Below, piece by piece: positions 9,414 through 18,282 of a DNA stretch of 39,859 nucleotides; positions within the stretch are counted from its first letter, which is position 1, and each line of letters starts with the position of its first letter. The DNA is from Runella sp. (GTDB lineage Bacteria > Bacteroidota > Bacteroidia > Cytophagales > Spirosomataceae), in contig JAIXPV010000545.1 of NCBI GenBank assembly GCA_027486105.1, positions 1 to 39,859 on the forward strand. Reading direction: 5' to 3'. The notes beneath the pieces are model-generated. The model searched no databases, was not told the DNA's origin, and was given only the letters and a program-made list of their open reading frames with translations. The position numbers and the translations under genes were made by a program.

Positions 9414-10457
9414 ATGCCTTTACCGAAGTTACTTTATCTTTGTATTAATGATGGTTCTGACACGCGTATCAACAAAGAAATCAAGACCTTAGCTGCTCAT
9501 TTTGATGTTGTATATTTAGGCATCGGTCGGGATGATTCGCAGGCGTTTGTCAAGCCTTATTGTGCAGAATTTTGCCTCATTCAAGGCCATCACAAATCTC
9601 TTGGTACGCTGGTTCAGTATTTTTTTGCGTTTGTCAAACGCTATTTTACTCAGTCATTTCGCAGTATTCACGTTATCAATGAGCAGTTATTGTTGATATT
9701 TTTTCCGTTGTTGATTTGGAGTCGAAAGCGGGTGGTGGCGGATATTTTTGATTCTATTTTTCTGCGCTCCGCCAGTCCCGTTGTACGCTCGTTGCAAACT
9801 TTTTTGTACCGACTGCCCAAAACCATCATTGTGACCGACGATAATCGTAAAACCCTCGTTCCGAAAGAATTTCAGGAGAAAACCGTCGTGGTAGAAAATT
9901 ATCCTTACGCTTTTTATGAGGTTCAATCCAAGGCAGCCGCGGCCGACGAGTTGCTGATTTTATACAGCGGTTCGTTGGGTGTTACGCGTGGTACGGGGCT
10001 CTTGGCAGAATTGCTTAAATGCTCCCCCAAGGTGAAGATTTGGATGATTGGCTGGGTCTATGATGAGCCTACCCGGCTGCTGAGTCAACATCCACAAGTG
10101 ACCTTTTGGGGTGTAAAAACCCAGCAAGAAACCATGCGACTTGCGTCCGAATGTGATTATATTTTGTCGGTGTACGAACCCATCAACGACAATAACCTCA
10201 ACGCCAGCCCCAATAAGATTTATGACGCGGTGCAATCCCACACGCCCGTTATCATCAACGCCGAGATTAAAGTAGCCCGATTTGTAGCCAAGAATCACCT
10301 TGGCTACGTATTGGAAAGTTATTATTCCTCCGATTTTGAATTATTACTACAACAACTGATTACCAAAAAGAAAGATTTTATTTTTGATAATGACCTCCGA
10401 CGTCGCTACACGTGGGAGGCCATTGCGCAAAAATTGATAGAAGCGCACTTGGACTAA
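9414..10457 (+). CDS. Glycosyltransferase-like protein
   Basis: MPLPKLLYLCINDGSDTRINKEIKTLAAHFDVVYLG; ILYSGSLGVTRGTGLLAELL; NDNNLNASPNKIYDAVQSHTPVI. 9381 is an alternative start. Confidence 0.75.
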   Translation: MPLPKLLYLCINDGSDTRINKEIKTLAAHFDVVYLGIGRDDSQAFVKPYCAEFCLIQGHHKSLGTLVQYFFAFVKRYFTQSFRSIHVINEQLLLIFFPLLIWSRKRVVADIFDSIFLRSASPVVRSLQTFLYRLPKTIIVTDDNRKTLVPKEFQEKTVVVENYPYAFYEVQSKAAAADELLILYSGSLGVTRGTGLLAELLKCSPKVKIWMIGWVYDEPTRLLSQHPQVTFWGVKTQQETMRLASECDYILSVYEPINDNNLNASPNKIYDAVQSHTPVIINAEIKVARFVAKNHLGYVLESYYSSDFELLLQQLITKKKDFIFDNDLRRRYTWEAIAQKLIEAHLD

Positions 10458-10692
10458 ATTTTTGGTTCGTCCTTGCCAGGGTATCACCAGTTCAATTTAT
10501 TTCAAATGCTATTTTATACTCTGTGAAACTTTGTGTCAACCTTAGTGCTAGTGGTAAAAATTATTACAAAAAATTAAAATGTCAGAACACTAGTAATAAT
10601 GCAATTGTTGACTGATAATAAATTATTTGTTTTAGCAAATCGAACTCGTATAATGTAACTCGGTAGGGATAGGGCAGATGATGATACTCTAT

Positions 10693-11034
10693 TTAGATAG
10701 GACGTAGCCTTGGTTTGCGGGGACATTTCAAATACTTTTTAAGTTCGGTTTTTCTCCGCCTTGATACGGGTACTTCTGCACCATCCACCATACGCACAAA
10801 ATCGGATGTGAGGCGCTGTAATGCATGGTGGATATTAATCAAACAAGATTTATGAATTCTTACAAACGGAAAAGAAAGTAGCTCTTCATAATAAATCAGA
10901 CTTTTGGAAGTAAGAAAATGGCGACCATCAAGCATGTGGAAAATGGTGTAATTCCCAGAGCCTTCTAGCCGTATGATTTCATCTGTTTGTATTAATGAAT
11001 TCTTGGAGTAACCAGGAACTAAAAGAGTATTCAT
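10693..11034 (-). CDS. Stand-alone LytTR DNA-binding domain protein
   Basis: IIRLEGSGNYTIFHMLDGRHFLTSKSL...FVRIHKSCLINIHH...VPVSRRRKTELKKYL; no receiver domain. Confidence 0.85.
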   Translation of the reverse strand: MNTLLVPGYSKNSLIQTDEIIRLEGSGNYTIFHMLDGRHFLTSKSLIYYEELLSFPFVRIHKSCLINIHHALQRLTSDFVRMVDGAEVPVSRRRKTELKKYLKCPRKPRLRPI

Positions 11035-11080
11035 TGTGGTAGAGTTTTAAAAATCCAAAATGTTTAATCAGTGTTTATTA

Positions 11081-14000
11081 TCAGTGCTTAGGCTCTTTTT
11101 TCTGAAGTTTTGACGATGCTCTGGAGGGCGGCAAAAAGGCTTTATTGCTACTTTCTTCACCTTGGTTGTTATTTTTGCTTTCGCCACCGCCGCCACTAGG
11201 AGCGCACCCGTCGGGTTGGGCCAAGAAGTAGTGCCCGCTGTTTGGGGTAGCCAAGAAGGCAGTGCCTGTTCCAGAGGGTTTCAACTCAATGTAGCCAGCG
11301 TGGTATTCTACCGTTGCCGATGGCGCAATGATGTTGGTATTGGTTCCTTTGATCCATTGGGAAGCCCGATAGACGGTACTTGTTGGAATGGTGGTGTTAA
11401 GGGTGAGGTTTGGCGGGCAGGCGTTCACGACTACAATAAAAGTATCGGCCAAAAATCCATTTCCTCCGTTGTATCCGTCGTTGACGATATAGGTGGTGTT
11501 AGCCACGGGCGACACGGCAATTCCCTTCGTAGTATTGGGCAGACTGCTACCACCAAGAATTTTCCATGAGTAGTTTCCTTCCCACGAGGCCGTCAGGTTA
11601 AGGGGTAAAGTAGGATTATTGTAAGTGGTTTTTTTGTTGACATCTTTCATGATGGTGAACTGATCCTGTATCGTATATGCAGGAGTCAAAGAATTATCAT
11701 CAACGAGCTTTAAATACCTTACTTCCAAACGATTTTGGTTGACAACAAGCTCTACGCTACCTCCCCTAGAAAGAAGCGCATCGGTACTGTCGCTATAAAA
11801 CATCACGGGATGGGGTTTATTAGTGCTTCCATCTTTACCATCCCCCGTTGCCCCCCTGCCAGCGTTGCCCGTAACTACCTGAACCGCACCGTTGTAAGGG
11901 CTATTTTTGATATATGGTTTTGAAGAGGGACCGTAGGTTCCTGACCAATTTTGTAGTAGTTGGTTAGGGTTCGCTCTGAATTGTGCCTTGGTTGGGGTGC
12001 CTGTTACGCCCTGCATCAAGAAAGAACGATCATAGGCGTGTGTATGCGAGGTGACAATTAAATCTACTTTATACTGTTCTAAAACGGGTACCAATAACTC
12101 CCTCATGATGGTCAGCTCACCATCATTACTTGGAAAAGTAGTTGATTTAGGGTCTGAATCGTGCGTTCCTTTGGTGTAAGGAGGCGTGTGAAACAGCACT
12201 ATTTTCCATTTTTTGGTGGTAGCGGCTAAATCTGCCTTCAACCATTTGACCTGCTGAAGTTGATTGAAAAGGTTTAAGCGATTGCCAGGTTCATCAAACT
12301 TCAACAAGTACATCGACATAGGGTAGCTGGTGAGACAAAGCCAATCTCCGCCCGTACAGCCAGGAATAGACCCTCGGGTAAGAAAAGCGTCGGGATGGTA
12401 AGGATTTAGCATAACAACGTGTACATCTCCCAAATCGAAGGAGTAGTAGCCTTTACTTGCCGAGGGTAATCCACCTGCTTCCCCCAACGTAGGGTAGGAG
12501 AAGGCATTGTAAGATGCAACCGTTGAATCATTATAAGGTTTGTATCCGTAGTCGTGGTTGCCTAATGAAATCCAAGAAACGGTATTCTTGAATTGATTTG
12601 GGTAAACAGGGAATAGATTATAATCAAGTGCCGTATCAGTGCCATCGAAGCCCTCCAACTTTGAATTGTCCCCCCCAAAAAGAATACCATGCAAGCGCTT
12701 ATTTCCGAGATAGCTCATGTATGCGTCCCGGACGTTTACTTGGCGGCGCGTTCCGTCGATAATACTTGGTAGGCCCAGTGGGTTATTGCTACATACATCA
12801 CCCAAAATCCACAACCTTAACGAATCGGTGGTATTGTTGCTAGGCATACTGTGGTAATAATAATCAGTACCACTCGCTAGGGTGGTTTCGGTCATTCCGC
12901 AGGTATGGCCTACTGAATAATAATACTTTGTATTGGGCAACAAGCCCGTTAATGTTACAATATGTTCAACGGTGGTTGCTGGTAAGGCTACTTGCAGATT
13001 AAGGTTGTTGGGGTCGGTTCCATATTTTACTTTACTGTTGGTGGCGCCGTTGGTTTTCCAGCGCACAATCACCGACGTAGGTGTGCCTATTTGTAGATAA
13101 GGTTGTCGTACAAGCGTTGCCGAGGAACACCCATCCGTCACGCCTTCAATAGATAAATCAAAATACCGGTCAAGACTGGAGGCAGCTTGGTGGACTTCCA
13201 CAGCAATGACGTTGGGACCATCTAATAAATCATTGGGTAAGAAAATGGTTGTTTCACCATAAATGGAGTCATTGGCGGGGGCGGTGGAAGCCGAGGTAAG
13301 CGAGTCAATGGTTCCCGCAGGCATATTGAGGCGATATACCTCTTTGTTGTTGAGATAGACTACCAATCCATCATCGCACCACGTTTTGATACGATACCCC
13401 GTGTAAAGGTTTTTATTGGTGACATTAAAACACTTCCTGAAATAATGCGTTTTGGCGCTGTTGTTGCCCGTTCGACTTGCGCTATATGGCCATACCCACG
13501 TGTTGATGGTGTGCGTAGGCGTGCCGTCATCATAGCCCAGTGTAGCCTGCCCACTCGACCAAGCCGCGTCATTGTAGGCGTTTGTTTTCCACGTTCCGTT
13601 GCCAAACGTGGCAGGCTCTTGATTGGCCGTGCGGTATTTCCAGCCCGTTGATTTGAAAGCAATGGGCCATTCGGGGCAGGTGACAATCGGGATTCCCTCA
13701 ATTGATAAGTCAAAATAGCGATCAAGGCTTCCACCTGACTGGTGAACTTCCACGGCGATGACGTTGGTGCCTGGGAGCAAATCGCCTGGCAAATTGATTG
13801 TGATTTGGCCGTAAATAGAATCGTTGGCGGGAGCCATGGAGGCCGACGTCAAGGAGTCAACCGTACCTGCGGGCATATTTAAGCGATAAACTTCTTTATT
13901 GTTGAGATAGACTACCAACCCATCGTCGCACCACGTTTTGATTTGATAACCCGAAAAGAGGGCAGGATTGGCTATGTTAAATGATTTTCTGAAATAATGC

Positions 14001-14866
14001 GTTTTGGCGCTGTTGTTGCCCGTTCGGCTTGCGCTGTATGGCCATACCCACGTGTTGATAGTGTGCGTAGGCGTGCCATCATCATAGCCCAACGTAGCCT
14101 GCCCGCTTGCCCAAGTGGCGTCGCTGTAGGCGTTGGTTTTCCAAGTTCCGTTGCCAAAAGTGGCAGGCTCTTGATTGGCGGTTCGGTATTTCCAACCCGT
14201 TGATTTGAAAGTAACTGGCCATTCGGGAGACGTAAGTATATTTCCTAGTGTTCCCTCAATTGATAAGTCAAAATAGCGGTCAAGGCTCACTCCTGATTGG
14301 TGAACTTCCACGGCGATGACGTTGGTTCCTGGGAGTAAATCACTCGGCAGATTGATTGTGACTTCGCCATAAATGGAATCATTGGCGGGGGCCATGGAGG
14401 CCGAAGTAAGCGAGTCTACTGTGCCCGCAGGCATGTTGAGGCGGTATACTTCTTTATTGTTTAGGTACACTACCAACCCGTCGTCACACCACGTTTTGAT
14501 TTTGTAACTACTATAATCATTAGGATTCCCTACATTAAATGTCTTCCTGAAATAGTGCGTTTTGGCGCTGTTGTTGCCCGTTCGGCTTGCGCTGTATGGC
14601 CACACCCACGTATTGATGGTGTGGGTAGGCGCGCCGTCGTCATAGCCCAGTGTAGCCTGCCCACTCGCCCAAGCTGCATCACTGTAAGCGTTGGTTTTCC
14701 AAGTTCCGTTGCCAAAAGTGGTAGGTTCCTGATTGGCCGTCCGATATTTCCACCCCGTTGACTTGAAGCCTACAAAGATGGTTTGCGTAAATGCCACCTG
14801 AGAACCCAGCACGAAAAGTAAGAACAAAACGAACCGCTTTCTGAATAAGTAATCTGTCGGCTTCAT
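11081..14866 (-). CDS. Secreted purple-acid-phosphatase-like metallophosphoesterase with three N-terminal tandem beta-sandwich domains
   Basis: Signal peptide; 3x FKSTGWKYRTANQEP...RYFDLSIEG; PAP N-domain-like VRQPYLQIGTPTSVIVRWKT; GDV, GGDNS, GNHDYGY, SHTHAYDRS metal motifs; YRASQWIKGTN 3-coathanger-like C-terminus. Confidence 0.88.
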   Translation of the reverse strand: MKPTDYLFRKRFVLFLLFVLGSQVAFTQTIFVGFKSTGWKYRTANQEPTTFGNGTWKTNAYSDAAWASGQATLGYDDGAPTHTINTWVWPYSASRTGNNSAKTHYFRKTFNVGNPNDYSSYKIKTWCDDGLVVYLNNKEVYRLNMPAGTVDSLTSASMAPANDSIYGEVTINLPSDLLPGTNVIAVEVHQSGVSLDRYFDLSIEGTLGNILTSPEWPVTFKSTGWKYRTANQEPATFGNGTWKTNAYSDATWASGQATLGYDDGTPTHTINTWVWPYSASRTGNNSAKTHYFRKSFNIANPALFSGYQIKTWCDDGLVVYLNNKEVYRLNMPAGTVDSLTSASMAPANDSIYGQITINLPGDLLPGTNVIAVEVHQSGGSLDRYFDLSIEGIPIVTCPEWPIAFKSTGWKYRTANQEPATFGNGTWKTNAYNDAAWSSGQATLGYDDGTPTHTINTWVWPYSASRTGNNSAKTHYFRKCFNVTNKNLYTGYRIKTWCDDGLVVYLNNKEVYRLNMPAGTIDSLTSASTAPANDSIYGETTIFLPNDLLDGPNVIAVEVHQAASSLDRYFDLSIEGVTDGCSSATLVRQPYLQIGTPTSVIVRWKTNGATNSKVKYGTDPNNLNLQVALPATTVEHIVTLTGLLPNTKYYYSVGHTCGMTETTLASGTDYYYHSMPSNNTTDSLRLWILGDVCSNNPLGLPSIIDGTRRQVNVRDAYMSYLGNKRLHGILFGGDNSKLEGFDGTDTALDYNLFPVYPNQFKNTVSWISLGNHDYGYKPYNDSTVASYNAFSYPTLGEAGGLPSASKGYYSFDLGDVHVVMLNPYHPDAFLTRGSIPGCTGGDWLCLTSYPMSMYLLKFDEPGNRLNLFNQLQQVKWLKADLAATTKKWKIVLFHTPPYTKGTHDSDPKSTTFPSNDGELTIMRELLVPVLEQYKVDLIVTSHTHAYDRSFLMQGVTGTPTKAQFRANPNQLLQNWSGTYGPSSKPYIKNSPYNGAVQVVTGNAGRGATGDGKDGSTNKPHPVMFYSDSTDALLSRGGSVELVVNQNRLEVRYLKLVDDNSLTPAYTIQDQFTIMKDVNKKTTYNNPTLPLNLTASWEGNYSWKILGGSSLPNTTKGIAVSPVANTTYIVNDGYNGGNGFLADTFIVVVNACPPNLTLNTTIPTSTVYRASQWIKGTNTNIIAPSATVEYHAGYIELKPSGTGTAFLATPNSGHYFLAQPDGCAPSGGGGESKNNNQGEESSNKAFLPPSRASSKLQKKEPKH
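13141..14767 (-). repeat. Three tandem intragenic repeats of about 558/552 bp
   Basis: Repeat anchors (CCCGTTGA.TTGAA) at 14757, 14199 and 13647; units are nearly identical at protein level. Confidence 0.9.
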
Positions 14867-15181
14867 AATAAAAGTAGCGATTGATGAAAGTAAGTAGTGA
14901 TAAAAAACTAAGGCGAAGCTAGACGTTGAAACATAACGATTGAATGATTAAATACAACAAAACGAATGATTTTGCTCAGGATGAGGCAGGGTGTATGAGC
15001 TTCGTCATAGTGATCATGATGTGGGTGATTTCTAACATCTAGAAGGTTCCTATGCAACCACCTCAATAAGGTATTCCCGCCTTTGGCTCATTGGATTTAG
15101 CCATTTACACAATGGCGCTGTTGCTATTTGTGGGTTTTGTATAGTTTTCGTCTATCAAATTTTAGGAACTATCTTTTTTGT

Positions 15182-15271
15182 ATGAAGAAGCGTATTACTC
15201 CACTAAGCATCTATGAGGGCTTTTTCTATATACTGCTTGTGGTGCTGGTATTGATTCTGATTTTTGTATAA
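15182..15271 (+). CDS. Candidate 29-aa single-pass membrane miniprotein
   Basis: MKKRITPLSIYEGFFYILLVVLVLILIFV*: basic N-terminus then one clear TM helix. Not in the supplied ORF track because of length. Confidence 0.35.
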   Translation: MKKRITPLSIYEGFFYILLVVLVLILIFV

Positions 15272-15341
15272 TGTCCGTTTTTTACCAGTTGATTAATAGC
15301 ACTTTCCCTGATTTTTGACCAAAATTTAACTGTGTACTCAA

Positions 15342-16214
15342 ATGTCACGATTACTTATTTTCCTTGTTTTTCTCTTTCTATCGGTAAGCTTTTTTCAATG
15401 CGGTGGAGATCCAGAGCCCGATGATTCAGGAAATAATACTAACGATGACTCTAATACGGGCGGTGGAGCCCTCGGCAAAGGTCAGCCTGGCGTGGTGGGT
15501 CTTGCGGGAGTAGAGGCCTGGGACAAACTTGCTGCGAGCGAAAAAGACCGCATCAAGACTTGGAATACCCTATTTCTGCATCAATCGGTGGGGCAAGATT
15601 TGGAAGAAGGTTGTAAAGCCAACGGCTTCCCGTTTGATTATTATGGCCCCAATGACAAAACCGATCGCGGACTGCGAGGGGGCATCTTTGTGGATGTAGG
15701 TGGTATTGCCAATGGCAACCCTTTTGAAAAAATCAGGGTTTTTCGGGAAAATGCAACCCGCAATAAACACCTGCTTCAAATCGCGATTTTTAAGTTTGGT
15801 TATGCCGACGTAATGGACGATAATTTTGAAAAAGTAAAAACTGAATACAAAGCTTTTGTAGATGCCTTGCGGGCTCAATCGCCCACGCTCCGTTTTGTTC
15901 ATGTAACACCACCATTGGTTTACTCTACCACATCGTTTGAGGGAAATGCCGCCAAAATGAAGGTGGGGCAATGGATGAAGGATACCTTCAAAAGTACCGA
16001 CGTTATCTTTGATTTACAGGAATTGGAAAGTAACAACGGCGTGTGTCAACTAAATAACGTTTGGCGTATTTGCACCGAAAACCGTAACACCGCCTCCGAC
16101 CCGTCGGATGTCAACGGCATTGATTCTTCCGACGGACAAGGGCACATCGGCAAAAAAGCAGGGCAGCGCATTAGCAAGGCATTGTTGATGAGTATCTATA
16201 ACGCTGGAAAATAA
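15342..16214 (+). CDS. Lipoprotein resembling SGNH-like hydrolases ('HQSVG' type)
   Basis: Lipobox SFFQCGG; LFLHQSVGQDL, FKFGYADV, RFVHVTPPL, VIFDLQELES, DGQGHIGKKAGQRI. Confidence 0.6.
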   Translation: MSRLLIFLVFLFLSVSFFQCGGDPEPDDSGNNTNDDSNTGGGALGKGQPGVVGLAGVEAWDKLAASEKDRIKTWNTLFLHQSVGQDLEEGCKANGFPFDYYGPNDKTDRGLRGGIFVDVGGIANGNPFEKIRVFRENATRNKHLLQIAIFKFGYADVMDDNFEKVKTEYKAFVDALRAQSPTLRFVHVTPPLVYSTTSFEGNAAKMKVGQWMKDTFKSTDVIFDLQELESNNGVCQLNNVWRICTENRNTASDPSDVNGIDSSDGQGHIGKKAGQRISKALLMSIYNAGK

Positions 16215-16215
16215 T

Positions 16216-17064
16216 ATGACCATGAGTAAATCGGTCTCTTTTATCTATGCTCCTAATATCATCGTTGCACCAGGAACCAAGTATGTAGACGATTTTGAAT
16301 TTTTCCAAAAGCGCGTGCTGTGGTTGTTGGCAGATATTATGAAAGCTAATTGGACGGGGCTGGGAATCATCAATCTTATTGGTCAGATGAGTAATAAAAA
16401 AGTCATTATTACGCCCGATCCCGTCAAAGGAAATGCCTGCGCGGAAGATAGACGAAATCCAAGCTGGGGAAATGCCATAGAAATTCCAATTTCAGTAGAA
16501 TATGTGAAGGGAACAGCTACCAAGAGTCCGGGTTTTATGCCTGATGAAATACTATTACATGAACTTATTCATGCTTATTTTATGCATCAGGGCGCAAAGC
16601 AAGATATGGTACTGTTTGTCCCACCCAATTTTTATTACCACACGTTTGGTGAGTTTGCGGCAATTTTATTGACCAATATATACATGTCGGCAAAAGGCCG
16701 GCAAGCGCTACGTAGAGATCATACCGAGGCACAACTCACAGGTATGTGTAGTCATGACGAGGGATTTCTGATACTTCATGCCGACCCAAACCAATTTGGC
16801 TATCCTTATTCTCAATTTCCTCACGAAAGGTTGGTTTGGAATCTAACGGAGCAGGCACCTGAGCTTATTTTCAACTATGTCCGTCATGAAAACGGCGTTT
16901 TTAACCCAGTACGTTATTATTTGAATACACTTCCAGAACGGAGGATGCGTGAATTGCGGCCGCGTTTGGGAGAGGCTTTCCAGAGAAAGGAGGAGTTAGA
17001 GGGAGAGGCGATGAGGCTTGTGAGAGAAGCAGAACGAATAGAAAGGGAAGGATGGGACAAGTAA
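16216..17064 (+). CDS. HExxH metallopeptidase-like protein, M91/NleD-like
   Basis: DEILLHELIHAYFMHQGAK zinc-binding motif followed by GEFAAILLTNIYMSAKGRQALRRDHT; no signal peptide; charged coiled-coil C-terminus. Confidence 0.55.
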   Translation: MTMSKSVSFIYAPNIIVAPGTKYVDDFEFFQKRVLWLLADIMKANWTGLGIINLIGQMSNKKVIITPDPVKGNACAEDRRNPSWGNAIEIPISVEYVKGTATKSPGFMPDEILLHELIHAYFMHQGAKQDMVLFVPPNFYYHTFGEFAAILLTNIYMSAKGRQALRRDHTEAQLTGMCSHDEGFLILHADPNQFGYPYSQFPHERLVWNLTEQAPELIFNYVRHENGVFNPVRYYLNTLPERRMRELRPRLGEAFQRKEELEGEAMRLVREAERIEREGWDK

Positions 17065-17084
17065 TAGTTTAATCAATAACAACC

Positions 17085-17540
17085 ATGAAAAAAATAATCG
17101 CGTACGTTGTTTTAATCAGTGTTTTTATCCTCAACTCGGGAGTGGGTTGCGGTGACAAAAAAGAAGAGCTCGAGCCCGAATATGTCAAACTGCTTGTTGG
17201 AGGCCGATGGGATGTGTATAAAACCTATACCGAAACAGCAAGTGACAAAATTACACTGACCATTAAAGATGGCTATCTAGGCTATAAATTTTATACAGAT
17301 GGCTCAATGGATGGCTGCTTCCAGCAAACCTGCGAAAAGCAAGGCCGGTGGTCTTACAGAGTAAAAAATGCAGCCGCTGGAACAGGTGAGTTAACGCTGT
17401 ACAATGATAATAAAGACATCGCCGAAGTTTATGGAGACCAACTGACAGGACACTTGGAAATCCTGAGCGATAATGAAATTGTGTGGGTAGTTACTGGCAA
17501 TCCATGTGTAGGCAATTCAGACGCCAGCTTGTTGAGGTAG
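17085..17540 (+). CDS. Lipoprotein, lipocalin-like
   Basis: Lipobox region NSGVGCGDKK; small beta-rich domain with LLVGGRWDVYKT...KFYTDGSM...GRWSYRV. Confidence 0.6.
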   Translation: MKKIIAYVVLISVFILNSGVGCGDKKEELEPEYVKLLVGGRWDVYKTYTETASDKITLTIKDGYLGYKFYTDGSMDGCFQQTCEKQGRWSYRVKNAAAGTGELTLYNDNKDIAEVYGDQLTGHLEILSDNEIVWVVTGNPCVGNSDASLLR

Positions 17541-17663
17541 TATATGAAAAGAAAATGAAAACAGTTGGTCATTGGCAGGTACTGATTTTACAGCTGAGAA
17601 ACAGTTTTTTGGACTAAAAAATAGAAAAATACCAATATTAGGCGAAACGTGTTGCCTCTAAAA

Positions 17664-18263
17664 ATGAAAAAAACGCAGGGTTGTTTGGTGCTGGTTGTCG
17701 GTCTAATTCTCGTAGGAGTGCTATTCACGACTATCAAATACTACGGCAGTTATTTTTGGGATTTGTATCAGCGCCCGTGGGCGTATAGCCGCGATGCAAA
17801 CGCCCCGCTGTTGGTTGGTAAATGGCAAGGCCGCTTTATTGATCCCGACGGGGTGGCAAAAAAGCTCGCATTAGAAATTTTTGTTCCAACCACCGATGAA
17901 GAACGATGGGAGAAAGCGGGTCGAAAAAGCCGCCGTCGGCGAGGTTCTTCGGCCCGTCGAAATTTTGAGGGTGTTGCGTGGGTTGAGAGCAAGTTAGGGA
18001 ACGAAAGTTATGAGTTGTGGGGAGGCGTGAATAAGGATGACTACCATTTGTTTACCCTTGATTTTATTACGGATGAGACGAAAATGGTGCCCATTAATAA
18101 CTTTTACATCAACGATTCTAACCCTAACAATTGGCGCGATGATTCAATGACCTTGACGCTGAGTTTCAGTTATCGTCGGCCCGACAAATCTTCTTTTTGG
18201 AGTAGTTCAGACCCGCGTTTTGATAAAAAAGTTACTGTTACCCTTATTCGTCAAAAACAATAG
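17664..18263 (+). CDS. Membrane-anchored protein of unknown function
   Basis: N-terminal TM (CLVLVVGLILVGVLFTTI) then soluble domain LLVGKWQGRF...; Arg-rich segment RKSRRRRGSSARR. Confidence 0.6.
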   Translation: MKKTQGCLVLVVGLILVGVLFTTIKYYGSYFWDLYQRPWAYSRDANAPLLVGKWQGRFIDPDGVAKKLALEIFVPTTDEERWEKAGRKSRRRRGSSARRNFEGVAWVESKLGNESYELWGGVNKDDYHLFTLDFITDETKMVPINNFYINDSNPNNWRDDSMTLTLSFSYRRPDKSSFWSSSDPRFDKKVTVTLIRQKQ

Positions 18264-18282
18264 GACTTTAGCTGATATTTAC

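Noticed and set aside
11162-11569. 135-aa + strand ORF antisense to the phosphatase C-terminus
   Set aside because: No domain; antisense to a strongly supported CDS.
13445-14761. Three similar + strand ORFs (13445-13651, 13997-14203, 14555-14761) that look like a repeated small gene family
   Set aside because: They are exact antisense shadows of the three tandem repeats of the phosphatase-like gene; the similarity is explained by the coding repeats.
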